This document shows positions 29,901 to 35,837 of a DNA stretch of 37,991 bases, in pieces. Every line of letters begins with the position of its first letter. The stretch's first letter is position 1. Both the position numbers and the translations under genes were made by a program. Source of the stretch: Actinomycetes bacterium. GTDB taxonomy: Bacteria; Actinomycetota; Actinomycetes; JACCUZ01. Where the stretch lies: the NCBI GenBank assembly GCA_035489715.1, contig DATHAP010000175.1, positions 1 to 37,991 on the forward strand. The letters are read 5' to 3'. Below the pieces are notes generated by a model. It worked only from the letters and a program-made list of their open reading frames with translations. It had not been told where the DNA came from and did not search any database.

Positions 29901-29983
29901 TCGCCGCCCTGCTCGAGGACCCCGCGCGGGCGGCCGAGCTGCTGACCGAGTCGCTGCTGGCGGACGACCCACCCGCCGACTGA
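26969..29983 (+). CDS. Sacsin N-terminal-like GHKL ATPase (1004 residues)
   Basis: A large protein with an Hsp90-type GHKL ATP-binding domain at the N-terminus: N-box VVELAQNAADAA (46-57), G1-like LVAANTGAPLD (75-85) and G2-like SSAGRFGVGFAAV (105-117). The rest is long and actinobacteria-type, without a clear second domain. Two Asp-rich low-complexity stretches interrupt it near 535-550 and 602-614. Relatives are annotated as sacsin N-terminal ATP-binding-like; a chaperone or regulator role is inferred only. The GTG at 26969 is chosen because the conserved MSHDPFGTAAIRDRVL start follows and it lies 28 nt after DUF3027; the longer open frame overlaps that gene. It is convergent with DUF2530. 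Confidence 0.85.
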   Translation: MSHDPFGTAAIRDRVLAGWAASTARFREDANAEDDLVRGGYRDRVVVELAQNAADAAARGGAPGVLSLRLDGDLLVAANTGAPLDAAGVESLSTLRASTKRTEESSAGRFGVGFAAVLAVTDAPRIASTSGAVRWDAGRAAAELAALPALAEEMARRGGQLPVLRLPYAAPDAPPAAATTAVELPLRDAAARELVVRLLAEVDEALLLALPALERVDVEVDGTTRSVSRTGRWQVVRRTGSLDPHLLADRPVEERDRPGWSLTWARPLDGRPVPQVLHSPTPTDERLDLPALLVGTFPLDPARRHVAPGPLTDHLVAEAAAAYVELVLEVGDPADRWGLVPGPVAVGRLDGALRAAVVDALGSAPVLRTLPAGGDVPAPVAPRDAVSVVGAGPALAGALADVVAGLVEDDRRLTVLGGRRLSMADVVDLLADVARAPSWWHRLYAALAADGPLPGAALDALGALPVPLVDGRLVRGARGALLPGPGLPADLTDLGLRTVHPEAAHPLLARLGAAEATPRTVLDRPEVRAAVDAAWDADDADDVDDADPPAVADAVLGLVAAAGLRPGELRWLSRLVLADDRGRPAAADELVLPGSVLARLADSDDSDDSDDSDGLARVDPALVDRWGGDVLAAAGVLGDLTVVELRDLAVDPALAEAAEDDSGVPGLADWLIWVADQVSRHGGSPAAVPPTVPAMTAVPELDVVGDGGWAALLGHVAADPTLRAALVTPVPVDLGGGGRLTVASYAGWFLRTHARLDGRPPTELAVTGSRLTGLWDELTGVAVDDEVLRAAGFRTGLGDLLADADGPRDLLRRLADPDRRVDQRTLRAAYGALAGTDPATVPPPETVRVDPATVLPADRVVVVTAPHHLQVRWPEPPLVLPLGWAARLADVLELDTSTERLPAAAPDGTGVARPVPQGVRRLLPAAPDSWQEHEELTVAGDDVTWWVDAGGTVHAATTDGLARGLAWAAGDWAARWPVAALLEDPARAAELLTESLLADDPPAD
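28772..28807 (+). repeat. In-gene 9-bp tandem repeat encoding Asp-Ser-Asp units
   Basis: Four units, GACTCCGAC three times (28772-28798) and GACTCAGAC (28799-28807), encode DSDDSDDSDDSD inside the sacsin-like protein. The unit is a multiple of three, so copy changes would keep the frame. Confidence 0.85.
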
Positions 29984-29998
29984 CGGGCGGCGAACGGC

Positions 29999-30310
29999 TC
30001 AGCGACCGGGCGACGTACCGGCGTTGGGGTCGCTGCTCCTGGTTGCGTCGTCGGTCGCACCGGGAGCCGGCGGCGGGACCGTGCGGGACAGGGCCGTCCG
30101 CCGGCGCCGGACGTGGCGGACGCCGACCAGGCCGAGACCGAAGCCGGCGGCCGCGATCCACACCCACGAGCCGCGGCCGTCGTCGTCGAGCCGCGGGTAG
30201 GCCGCGAGCAGGGCCAGGAGCAGCACGCCCCACGCGACCGTGCCCACGGTGACCGCACGGACGTCGTCGGTCTCGAGCGGCTCCGGGTCCGGGCGGCGGG
30301 GCGGGGCCAT
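29999..30310 (-). CDS. DUF2530 small membrane protein
   Basis: A 103-residue actinobacterial protein with two membrane helices: AVTVGTVAWGVLLLALLAAY and SWVWIAAAGFGLGLVGVRHV, preceded by a Pro-rich N-terminus (PPRRPDPEPLETDDVRAV) and followed by an Arg cluster and a disordered Pro/Ala tail. The function is unknown. The ATG at 30310 has TAGGGT six nt upstream, so a leaderless mRNA is likely. It follows the MFS gene (30320-31585) on the same strand with a 9-nt gap, and its -10 overlaps the MFS stop codon. Confidence 0.83.
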   Translation of the reverse strand: MAPPRRPDPEPLETDDVRAVTVGTVAWGVLLLALLAAYPRLDDDGRGSWVWIAAAGFGLGLVGVRHVRRRRTALSRTVPPPAPGATDDATRSSDPNAGTSPGR

Positions 30311-30316
30311 GGCGCC

Positions 30317-30322
30317 ACCCTA
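30317..30322 (-). promoter_or_regulatory. -10 box TAGGGT of DUF2530, overlapping the MFS stop codon
   Basis: On the minus strand TAGGGT is six nt before the DUF2530 ATG. Its first three bases are the TAG stop of the upstream MFS gene. Confidence 0.6.
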
Positions 30323-31585
30323 AGGTCCGTCGGCCGGGCCGGCGTCCAGCGCTTCGTCCCGCTCGTCGGCGTGGGCGATGTGGGCCAGCTGGCGCCAGAT
30401 CAGCACAACGAAGACCGCCGACCCGGCGAAAGCGAACCAGAAGGGCGCCGCCAGCCCCCGGTGCTGCGCGAGCACCCCCCCGATGGCGGACCCGATGACC
30501 AGCCCGCCGTAGACGCCGACCAGGTTCACGGCACCGACCCGCCCTTGCAGCGGCATCGGGACCGCGCGCTGCCGCACCGTAACCGAAGTCGTGCCCCAGA
30601 TGAACGCGTGGGCGCCGAAGACGAAGAAGACCGGCATCGCGACCCACGGGCTGGTGGTGAGGGCGAGCGCCAGGTGGGTGAGCGTCTCGACGATCAGGCC
30701 GATCCGCATCAGGTCGCCGAGGCTCACCCGGCGGGTGATCCAGCCGTACGACGCCGTGCCCACCAGGCCGCCCACCGCGCTGACCGTGGCGACCAGCCCG
30801 AAGCCGACCTCGCCCAGGCCCAGGCGCTCGGTGGTGTAGAGGACGAGCACCGACCAGGCGGCACCGAAGGTGATGTTGAAGGTGAAGATGGTCAGCACCA
30901 GGGTGCGCACAGCGGCGTGGTGGCGCACCCAGCGGAAGCCCTCGGCGATGTCGTGGCGCAGACGGCTGCTGTGCGCCGGGTCGCGCCGGTGCGGCGGGAG
31001 CGCGACGCGCAGGACGAGCAGCGCGCCCAGGGCCACGACCGCTGCCTGCGTCCCGAAGGCCCAGGCGGCCCCGACCGCGAAGAGGGCCGCCCCCAGGGGC
31101 GGGCCGGCGAGCTGGTTGAACGTGATGAAGCCGCCCTGCAGCCGCGAGTTGGCGACGGCCAGGTCGTCGCGGTGCACCAGCATCGGCAGCAGGGTCTGCG
31201 CGCTGCTGTCCGCGAAGACCTCGGCGGTGCCGAGGACGAAGAGCGCCCCGAGCACCACCGCGATCGGCACCTGGCCGAGGGCGACGGCCACCGTCAGCAG
31301 GACGAGCACAGCGGCCCGGGTGAGGTCGACTGTCACGACGATGAGCCGGCGGTCCAGCCGGTCGGTGAGGGCGCCGGCCACCAGCCCGAAGACCAGCGGC
31401 GGCAGCCACTGCATGGTGGCCGCGAGCGAGACCAGGAACGCGTCGTCGGTGAGCGACGCGACGAGCAGCGGGCCGGCCGCCAGCGCGATGCCGTCGCCGA
31501 GGTTGGACGACCAGGACGACGCGAGCAGCCAGCGGAAACCGACGCCGAGCCGCGCGGGCACGGCGGCTTCGGTCAGTCGGCTCAC
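30320..31585 (-). CDS. MFS transporter (EntS/MFS_3-type exporter)
   Basis: A 421-residue major facilitator with 12 helices. It resembles EntS-type exporters: SSWSSNLGDGIALAAGPLLVASLTDD split across helix 1, FGLVAGALTDRLDRRLIVV in loop 2-3, FADSSAQTLLPMLVHRDDLAVANSR and FNQLAGPPLGAALFAVG. Members export siderophores, peptides or other hydrophobic compounds; no substrate can be named here. The start is GTG at 31585, with TAGGGT nine nt upstream, so the leader would be only a few nt. The gene is divergent from a 35-codon peptide gene, which makes a peptide cargo worth considering but not shown. Confidence 0.88.
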   Translation of the reverse strand: MSRLTEAAVPARLGVGFRWLLASSWSSNLGDGIALAAGPLLVASLTDDAFLVSLAATMQWLPPLVFGLVAGALTDRLDRRLIVVTVDLTRAAVLVLLTVAVALGQVPIAVVLGALFVLGTAEVFADSSAQTLLPMLVHRDDLAVANSRLQGGFITFNQLAGPPLGAALFAVGAAWAFGTQAAVVALGALLVLRVALPPHRRDPAHSSRLRHDIAEGFRWVRHHAAVRTLVLTIFTFNITFGAAWSVLVLYTTERLGLGEVGFGLVATVSAVGGLVGTASYGWITRRVSLGDLMRIGLIVETLTHLALALTTSPWVAMPVFFVFGAHAFIWGTTSVTVRQRAVPMPLQGRVGAVNLVGVYGGLVIGSAIGGVLAQHRGLAAPFWFAFAGSAVFVVLIWRQLAHIAHADERDEALDAGPADGP

Positions 31586-31592
31586 AAGCCCG

Positions 31593-31606
31593 CCACCCTA
31601 GAGTGG
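31593..31606. promoter_or_regulatory. Near-perfect palindrome carrying two opposed -10 boxes
   Basis: CCACCCTAGAGTGG matches its reverse complement at 12 of 14 positions. Read leftward it holds TAGGGT (-10 for the MFS gene), and read rightward TAGAGT (possible -10 for the peptide gene). A protein bound here would affect both promoters. Confidence 0.45.
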
Positions 31607-31645
31607 TACGCACGCGCCGGCGTGCCCGCGGCAGGGGAGGATCGC

Positions 31646-31753
31646 ATGACCACCGACCTGGCGGTGCCTGAGCCGAGGTCCGACGCCGGGAGCGACCCCG
31701 CAGTGCTGCCGACCGGGGACTTCGGGTGCTGGCGGTTCTACGCGCTGCGCTGA
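31646..31753 (+). CDS. Small peptide gene, 35 codons, ending GDFGCWRFYALR
   Basis: ATG at 31646 to TGA at 31751-31753. A strong ribosome-binding site (GGGGAGG, 31634-31640) lies 5 nt before the ATG, and 33 of 35 codons end in G or C, so real coding is likely. The first 20 residues are polar and acidic (TTDLAVPEPRSDAGSD); the last 12 contain one Cys and three aromatic residues. I do not recognise the family. There is no signal peptide or membrane helix. It lies between the divergent MFS exporter and the SpoIIE phosphatase, which has its own promoter 12 nt after this stop. It could be a peptide precursor or signal, a regulatory leader, or a small protein partner; none is proven. Confidence 0.6.
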   Translation: MTTDLAVPEPRSDAGSDPAVLPTGDFGCWRFYALR

Positions 31754-31765
31754 CCGGTCGGAAGG

Positions 31766-31771
31766 TAGCGT
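31766..31771 (+). promoter_or_regulatory. -10 box TAGCGT of a leaderless promoter for the SpoIIE phosphatase
   Basis: TAGCGT is followed by six nt and the GTG at 31778. It lies 12 nt after the peptide gene stop, so the phosphatase can be expressed separately. Confidence 0.6.
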
Positions 31772-31777
31772 TCCGGC

Positions 31778-33838
31778 GTGACGTCGGAGCAGCCGTGCGA
31801 GCAGGCGGTGGACTTCCTCGAGGTGCTCGGCCCGCTGCGCGCGGCTTGGGACAGCTCGCCGGCGCTGGTCGCGGTCGTGCGCGGCCCGGAGCACCGGCTG
31901 GTCTACCAGAACGCCGCCTCGATCCGGCACTTCGGCTGCCGCGAGCTGGGCCGGCCGCTGTCGGAGGCGTTCCCGGAGCTCAAGGGCCGCTCGATGCCGG
32001 TCCTGGACCAGGTGCTGCGGACCGGTGAGGTCGTCGCGATGGATCGGCGCGACATCGGCATGCGCAACCTCGACGGCGACGAGGTCCTGCTGCGTTACGT
32101 GGTGGCACCGATCGGGCTGCGGGCGCCGTACGACGGCCTGGTCATGACCGCCGTCGACGAGACGGGTCAGGCCAAGGCCGAGGCCGCCGTCGCGCGGGCC
32201 CAGCTGCTTGCCCTCATCACCCAGCGGATGACCGCAGCGCCCGACCCGCACACCGCCCTGCGGGCGTTGACCGCCGAGCTGGTGCCCGCACTGGCCGACG
32301 TGGCTGCCGTCTTCATCATCCCGCCGGGCCGCCGCCCGACCGGGTCCGGCGGCACCGAGCCGGCGGCGATCGCGATCTCGCCCGAGCTGATCGACCGGGC
32401 CGGCCCGCCGCCACCCGCGGACCGCCGCGCCGGGCCGTCGCCCTGGGACGCCGCTCTCGCCGCGGGTCAGCTGGTGCTCATCGATCCCGCCGAGGCACGC
32501 GTTCTCCGGGGTGGTGACGACACGCCGAGCACCCGCTGGCTGGAGGCGGCCGACACGCGCAACATCGCCGTGGTGCCCCTCGCGGTGGCCGGTGACCTCA
32601 GCGGTGCCGTCGTCCTGCTCGCTGCCGGGGAGCGCGAGCCGTTCAGCCATGCGGACGGGCCGTTCCTCGCCGACGTGGCGGCGCGGGCCAGTGCGGTGGT
32701 GGCCCAGCAGCGGACCGCTGCAGGCCGGCAGGAGCTCGTGCTGCAGCTGCAGCGTTCGTTGCTCCCCGCCTACCCGCCCGAGCTGCCTGGGCTGCGGGTC
32801 GCCGCCCGCTACGTCGCGGGCAGCGCCGACGTGGAGGTCGGCGGCGACTGGTGGGACGTGCACCACCTGGGCGCCGGGCGGGTGGGCATCGGGGTCGGGG
32901 ACGTGTCCGGTCGCGGGGTGCCGGCGGCCGTCGTCATGGGCCAGGCCCGGGCCGGGATGCGGGCGGCGGCGCACGCCGACCTCCCGCCCGTCGACGTGCT
33001 CACCGTCCTCGACGCCCAGGTCAGCGAGCTGGTCAGGATCGACGACACCGACCCGTCCCGGCTGCCGCCGCGCTTCGCGACCGCGGCCTACGCGGTGATC
33101 GACCCGTTCGACGACACGTTGCGGGTCGCCTCGGCAGGGCACCCCCCGCTGCTGATCCGGCTGCCCTCGGGTCGGGTCGAGCAGGTGACCGCCCCTCCCG
33201 GCCCGCCGCTCGGTCTAGGCGGCAGCAGCTACGACGACCTCGTCGTGTCCTTCCCGGCCGGCTCGATCCTGGTGGCCTACACCGACGGGCTCGTCGAGTC
33301 GCGCACCCGCGACGTCGAGACCGGCATCGACGAGCTGTCCGCGACGCTCGAGACCTTCGACGCCGACCAGTCGCTCGAGGACATGGCCGACCAGCTGCTC
33401 GGCATGGCGGACCGCACCGACGACACGGCGCTGGTGCTGCTCCACTACCTGCCGGCCGGGGCGCAGACCGTGCGGGTCCGGCACCAGCTGACCGAGGTCG
33501 CCGACGTGCCGGTGGCGCGGCGCGAGCTCGCCGATGCCGTCCGCACGACGGTGCCGGAGCTGGTCGACGCGGTGTCGGCCGTGACGGCCGAGCTGCTCGC
33601 CAACGCGATGACGCACGCCGGCCCGCCGGCCAGGCTGCGGGCCGCGGTGACCCGCGAGCGGGTGCTGGTCGAGGTCGCCGACACGTCTGCGCTGCGACCT
33701 CGCCAGCGGGTTGCCGGCAGCCGGGACGAGTCGGGCCGGGGCCTGCCGATCGTCGCGGCCTTCGCGCACACCTGGGGCTTCCGGGTCACCCGCGACGGCA
33801 AGTCGACCTGGGCCGAGCTGTTGGTGAAGGAGGACTGA
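31778..33838 (+). CDS. PAS-GAF-PP2C (SpoIIE-type) phosphatase with C-terminal HATPase kinase domain
   Basis: A 686-residue signalling protein: PAS-like domain (about 25-130), GAF-like domain (about 140-310), PP2C/SpoIIE phosphatase (335-556) and a RsbW-like histidine-kinase ATPase domain (565-683). The phosphatase keeps the metal-binding residues in GGDWWD (355-360), GDVSGRG (374-380), YTDGLVE (501-507) and DDTAL (548-552). The ATPase has the N-box ELLANAMTHA (605-614) and the G2-like SGRGLPIV (652-659). Such fusions both phosphorylate and dephosphorylate anti-sigma-factor antagonists (partner switching), in response to a signal sensed by PAS/GAF. No antagonist or sigma gene is nearby. The GTG at 31778 is used (leaderless box upstream). 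The MaoC gene begins 1 nt after the stop. Confidence 0.93.
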   Translation: MTSEQPCEQAVDFLEVLGPLRAAWDSSPALVAVVRGPEHRLVYQNAASIRHFGCRELGRPLSEAFPELKGRSMPVLDQVLRTGEVVAMDRRDIGMRNLDGDEVLLRYVVAPIGLRAPYDGLVMTAVDETGQAKAEAAVARAQLLALITQRMTAAPDPHTALRALTAELVPALADVAAVFIIPPGRRPTGSGGTEPAAIAISPELIDRAGPPPPADRRAGPSPWDAALAAGQLVLIDPAEARVLRGGDDTPSTRWLEAADTRNIAVVPLAVAGDLSGAVVLLAAGEREPFSHADGPFLADVAARASAVVAQQRTAAGRQELVLQLQRSLLPAYPPELPGLRVAARYVAGSADVEVGGDWWDVHHLGAGRVGIGVGDVSGRGVPAAVVMGQARAGMRAAAHADLPPVDVLTVLDAQVSELVRIDDTDPSRLPPRFATAAYAVIDPFDDTLRVASAGHPPLLIRLPSGRVEQVTAPPGPPLGLGGSSYDDLVVSFPAGSILVAYTDGLVESRTRDVETGIDELSATLETFDADQSLEDMADQLLGMADRTDDTALVLLHYLPAGAQTVRVRHQLTEVADVPVARRELADAVRTTVPELVDAVSAVTAELLANAMTHAGPPARLRAAVTRERVLVEVADTSALRPRQRVAGSRDESGRGLPIVAAFAHTWGFRVTRDGKSTWAELLVKED

Positions 33839-33839
33839 C

Positions 33840-34253
33840 GTGCCCGAGACGCCTGCAGTCGGCCAGCGGGCGCGTCGCACCCGTGAGGTGACGACGCGCG
33901 ACATCGAGCTGTTCACCGAGCTGACCGGCGACCGCAACCCGCTGCACTACGACGAGGACTTCGCCGCCCGCACCCGGTTCGGCGGCCTCGTGGTGCAGGG
34001 GGGTGTGACCTCCGGCCTGCTCAACGCGGTCGTCGCGGAGGACCTGCCCGGCCCGGGCAGCGTCTTCCTGCACGTCGACTGGTCGTTCCGGGCACCGGTC
34101 CGGCCGGGCGACACCATCACCGCCGAGGTGGAGGTGCTGGAGGCCCGGACCGACAAGCCGATCACCCGGCTGGCGACCGTGGTCACCAACCAGGCCGGCG
34201 ACGTGGTGCTCGACGGGACCGCGCTGGTCTACCGGGTGCAGCCGGCGGCCTGA
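33840..34253 (+). CDS. MaoC-like (R)-specific hydratase/dehydratase
   Basis: A 137-residue hot-dog-fold protein of the MaoC/enoyl-CoA hydratase 2 family. The catalytic pair Asp31 and His36 is in GDRNPLHYDEDFAARTRFGG, followed by the usual VVQGGVTSGLLNAV helix and the VDWSFRAPVRPGDTITAEVEV strands. It probably hydrates a trans-2-enoyl-CoA or related thioester; the substrate is unknown. The GTG at 33840 directly follows the phosphatase stop, so translation is probably coupled. That pairing with a signalling protein looks incidental. Confidence 0.88.
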   Translation: MPETPAVGQRARRTREVTTRDIELFTELTGDRNPLHYDEDFAARTRFGGLVVQGGVTSGLLNAVVAEDLPGPGSVFLHVDWSFRAPVRPGDTITAEVEVLEARTDKPITRLATVVTNQAGDVVLDGTALVYRVQPAA

Positions 34254-34267
34254 TCGAGCAGGCTGAC

Positions 34268-34305
34268 GGCTCAGCGGCGGCCCGGTTGATGGCTCAGCGG
34301 CGGCC
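34268..34305 (-). repeat. 15-bp duplication of a gene's final codons
   Basis: GGCTCAGCGGCGGCC occurs at 34268-34282 and again at 34291-34305. The second copy encodes the end and TGA stop of the 34294 gene; the first is an extra copy just beyond it. Confidence 0.8.
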
Positions 34306-34851
34306 GGGGACGAGGCGGCGCAGCGTGCCGCCGGTGGCCTCGCTGGCGCGCTGCTGCTCGCCGGCGAAGGCGCTGAGGACGACGAGCGCGCCGGTCAGTG
34401 CCGGGACCGCCCACTGCAGCGAGTCCAGCTGCCTCTGGGCGCGGGCGACCTCGGGCGGGGTGCCGACGGTCGGCTCGGTGGCCGACTCGGCGGGGACGTC
34501 ACCGTGGGCCGACACCTTGCGGCCGAGCAGGCGGCTGTAACCCGTCACGCCGAGCGCCGCGGCGGTCAGGCCGGTCTTTGCCAACGCCATGGAGGCGACG
34601 CCGCGCTGGCCGGCCAGCCGGCCGCGGTTGCCTGCTAGCTGGCCGAGGCTGCCGACGACGTGGGCGCCGATGGCCGCGGCGTTCACCGGGGTCCAGCGGT
34701 CCCAGCCGGCGTTGGCGACGGCACCGGTCGACTCCTTGGTGGCAGCCTCGCCGGCGGCCGGGTTCAGGGCCACCGAGTTGGCAAGCGTGCCGCCGAACCA
34801 GGCGGCGAGCCCGACGTCGTGCAGCGAGCGGGACACGGTGTTGCGGGTCAT
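34294..34851 (-). CDS. Hypothetical protein, 185 residues, possibly membrane-associated
   Basis: I do not recognise this as a named family. It begins with TRNTVSRSLHDVGLAAWFGGTLANSVALNP, rich in small residues, and contains hydrophobic stretches such as VNAAAIGAHVVGSLGQLAG, LAKTGLTAAALGVTGY and VPALTGALVVLSAFAG, the last two of which may be membrane helices. Pro/Ala linkers separate them. The ATG at 34851 has a GAGAGG-like site upstream. The gene lies after the MaoC gene on the opposite strand. The 150-nt region upstream holds GTGCTCAGCAC, a small perfect palindrome at about 34907-34917. Coding is supported by strong third-position G/C. Confidence 0.7.
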   Translation of the reverse strand: MTRNTVSRSLHDVGLAAWFGGTLANSVALNPAAGEAATKESTGAVANAGWDRWTPVNAAAIGAHVVGSLGQLAGNRGRLAGQRGVASMALAKTGLTAAALGVTGYSRLLGRKVSAHGDVPAESATEPTVGTPPEVARAQRQLDSLQWAVPALTGALVVLSAFAGEQQRASEATGGTLRRLVPGRR

Positions 34852-34989
34852 GGTGGAGCCTCTCTGTCGGGTAACGACTGCCGGCGCTCTGCCTGCCGGC
34901 CAGGTCTGTGCTCAGCACGTCTGTAGTCGCCGTGCCCGGCACGACGGGACCGAAACGACCGCCGGTGGTGGGGTGGGTCACGACGGCGG

Positions 34990-34995
34990 CAGACT
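34990..34995 (+). promoter_or_regulatory. -10-like CAGACT before the YkgJ/pentapeptide gene
   Basis: CAGACT ends seven nt before the GTG at 35003. The geometry matches the leaderless boxes elsewhere, although the first base departs from TANNNT. Confidence 0.35.
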
Positions 34996-35002
34996 GCGCA
35001 CC

Positions 35003-35815
35003 GTGCCGGAGGACCTGGTCGCCGACTGCGCATCGTGCGTCGGTCTGTGCTGCGTGGCTCTCGGGCTCACCCGCTCGGCGGACTTCGCGATCGACAAGGC
35101 CCCCGACGAGCCGTGCCCCAACCTGCTGGCCGACCACCGGTGCGCGGTGCACCCGGTCCTGGCCGAGACCGGGTTCCCCGGCTGCGTCGCCTACGACTGC
35201 CTCGGCGCCGGGCAGAAGGTCGTGCAGGTCGTGTTCGCCGGCGACGCCTCCACGCCTCGCCACGAGCTGACCGCGGCCTTCCGGACCGTCGGCCCGCTGC
35301 ACGAGCTGCTCTGGTACCTGCGCGACGCCCGGCGCCGGCCCGAGACTCATGACCTGCACGGTCGCCTCGGCGCGGCCCACGACGAGGTGGACCGGCTGAC
35401 CCGGCTCGACCCGACCGGGGTCGGCGTCGTGGACGTGCAGCAGCAGCGCGCGGCGCTGCGACCGCTCCTCGCGGCGGCCAGCGAGCTGGTGAGGGCGTGC
35501 GTCGTCGCGGGTCTGACCGCGCCCGGCTCCGGGCGGCGACCGGGCCCGGGGGCCGACCTGGCCGGGGCGAACCTGCGCGGCGTGGACCTGCGTGGCGCGG
35601 ATCTGCGCGGCTCGCTCATGGTGGGGGCCGACCTGCGGGACGCGGACCTGCGCGGCGCCGACGTCATCGGGGCCGACGTGCGCGGCGCTGACCTGGCCGG
35701 TGCGGACCTGCGCGACGCGCTCTACCTGACGCCGTCGCAGGTGGCGGCCGGTCGCGGTGACGCGTCGACCCGGCTCTCGGCGTGGGTCGCCCGGCCGCGC
35801 TCGTGGCCCCGCTGA
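35003..35815 (+). CDS. YkgJ-like Cys cluster fused to pentapeptide repeats
   Basis: A 270-residue two-part protein. The N-terminal part (1-90) has the CASCVGLCC pattern (Cys9, Cys12, Cys16, Cys17) and further cysteines in EPCPNLL, HRCAVHP and GCVAYDC, typical of YkgJ-like zinc/iron-chelating clusters. A helical linker (about 90-185) follows. The C-terminal part has about ten pentapeptide units (ADLAGANLRGVDLRGADLRG and beyond, then GADLRDADLRG), which form a right-handed quadrilateral helix. Some pentapeptide proteins mimic DNA and protect gyrase, but that is not implied here. The GTG at 35003 was chosen because the Cys cluster starts immediately and a -10-like box lies 7 nt before it. Confidence 0.8.
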   Translation: MPEDLVADCASCVGLCCVALGLTRSADFAIDKAPDEPCPNLLADHRCAVHPVLAETGFPGCVAYDCLGAGQKVVQVVFAGDASTPRHELTAAFRTVGPLHELLWYLRDARRRPETHDLHGRLGAAHDEVDRLTRLDPTGVGVVDVQQQRAALRPLLAAASELVRACVVAGLTAPGSGRRPGPGADLAGANLRGVDLRGADLRGSLMVGADLRDADLRGADVIGADVRGADLAGADLRDALYLTPSQVAAGRGDASTRLSAWVARPRSWPR

Positions 35816-35837
35816 CCCGCGGACTTGATGCCGGCGG

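Noticed and set aside
31646-31753. Lasso-peptide precursor
   Set aside because: A Gly after Thr is present in the tail, but there is no Asp or Glu at ring position 7-9, and no lasso cyclase, protease or RRE protein is nearby.
35575-35730. Nucleotide repeat or satellite in the pentapeptide gene
   Set aside because: The GACCTGCGCGGC-like repetition simply encodes the pentapeptide repeat helix, so it is a protein-level repeat.
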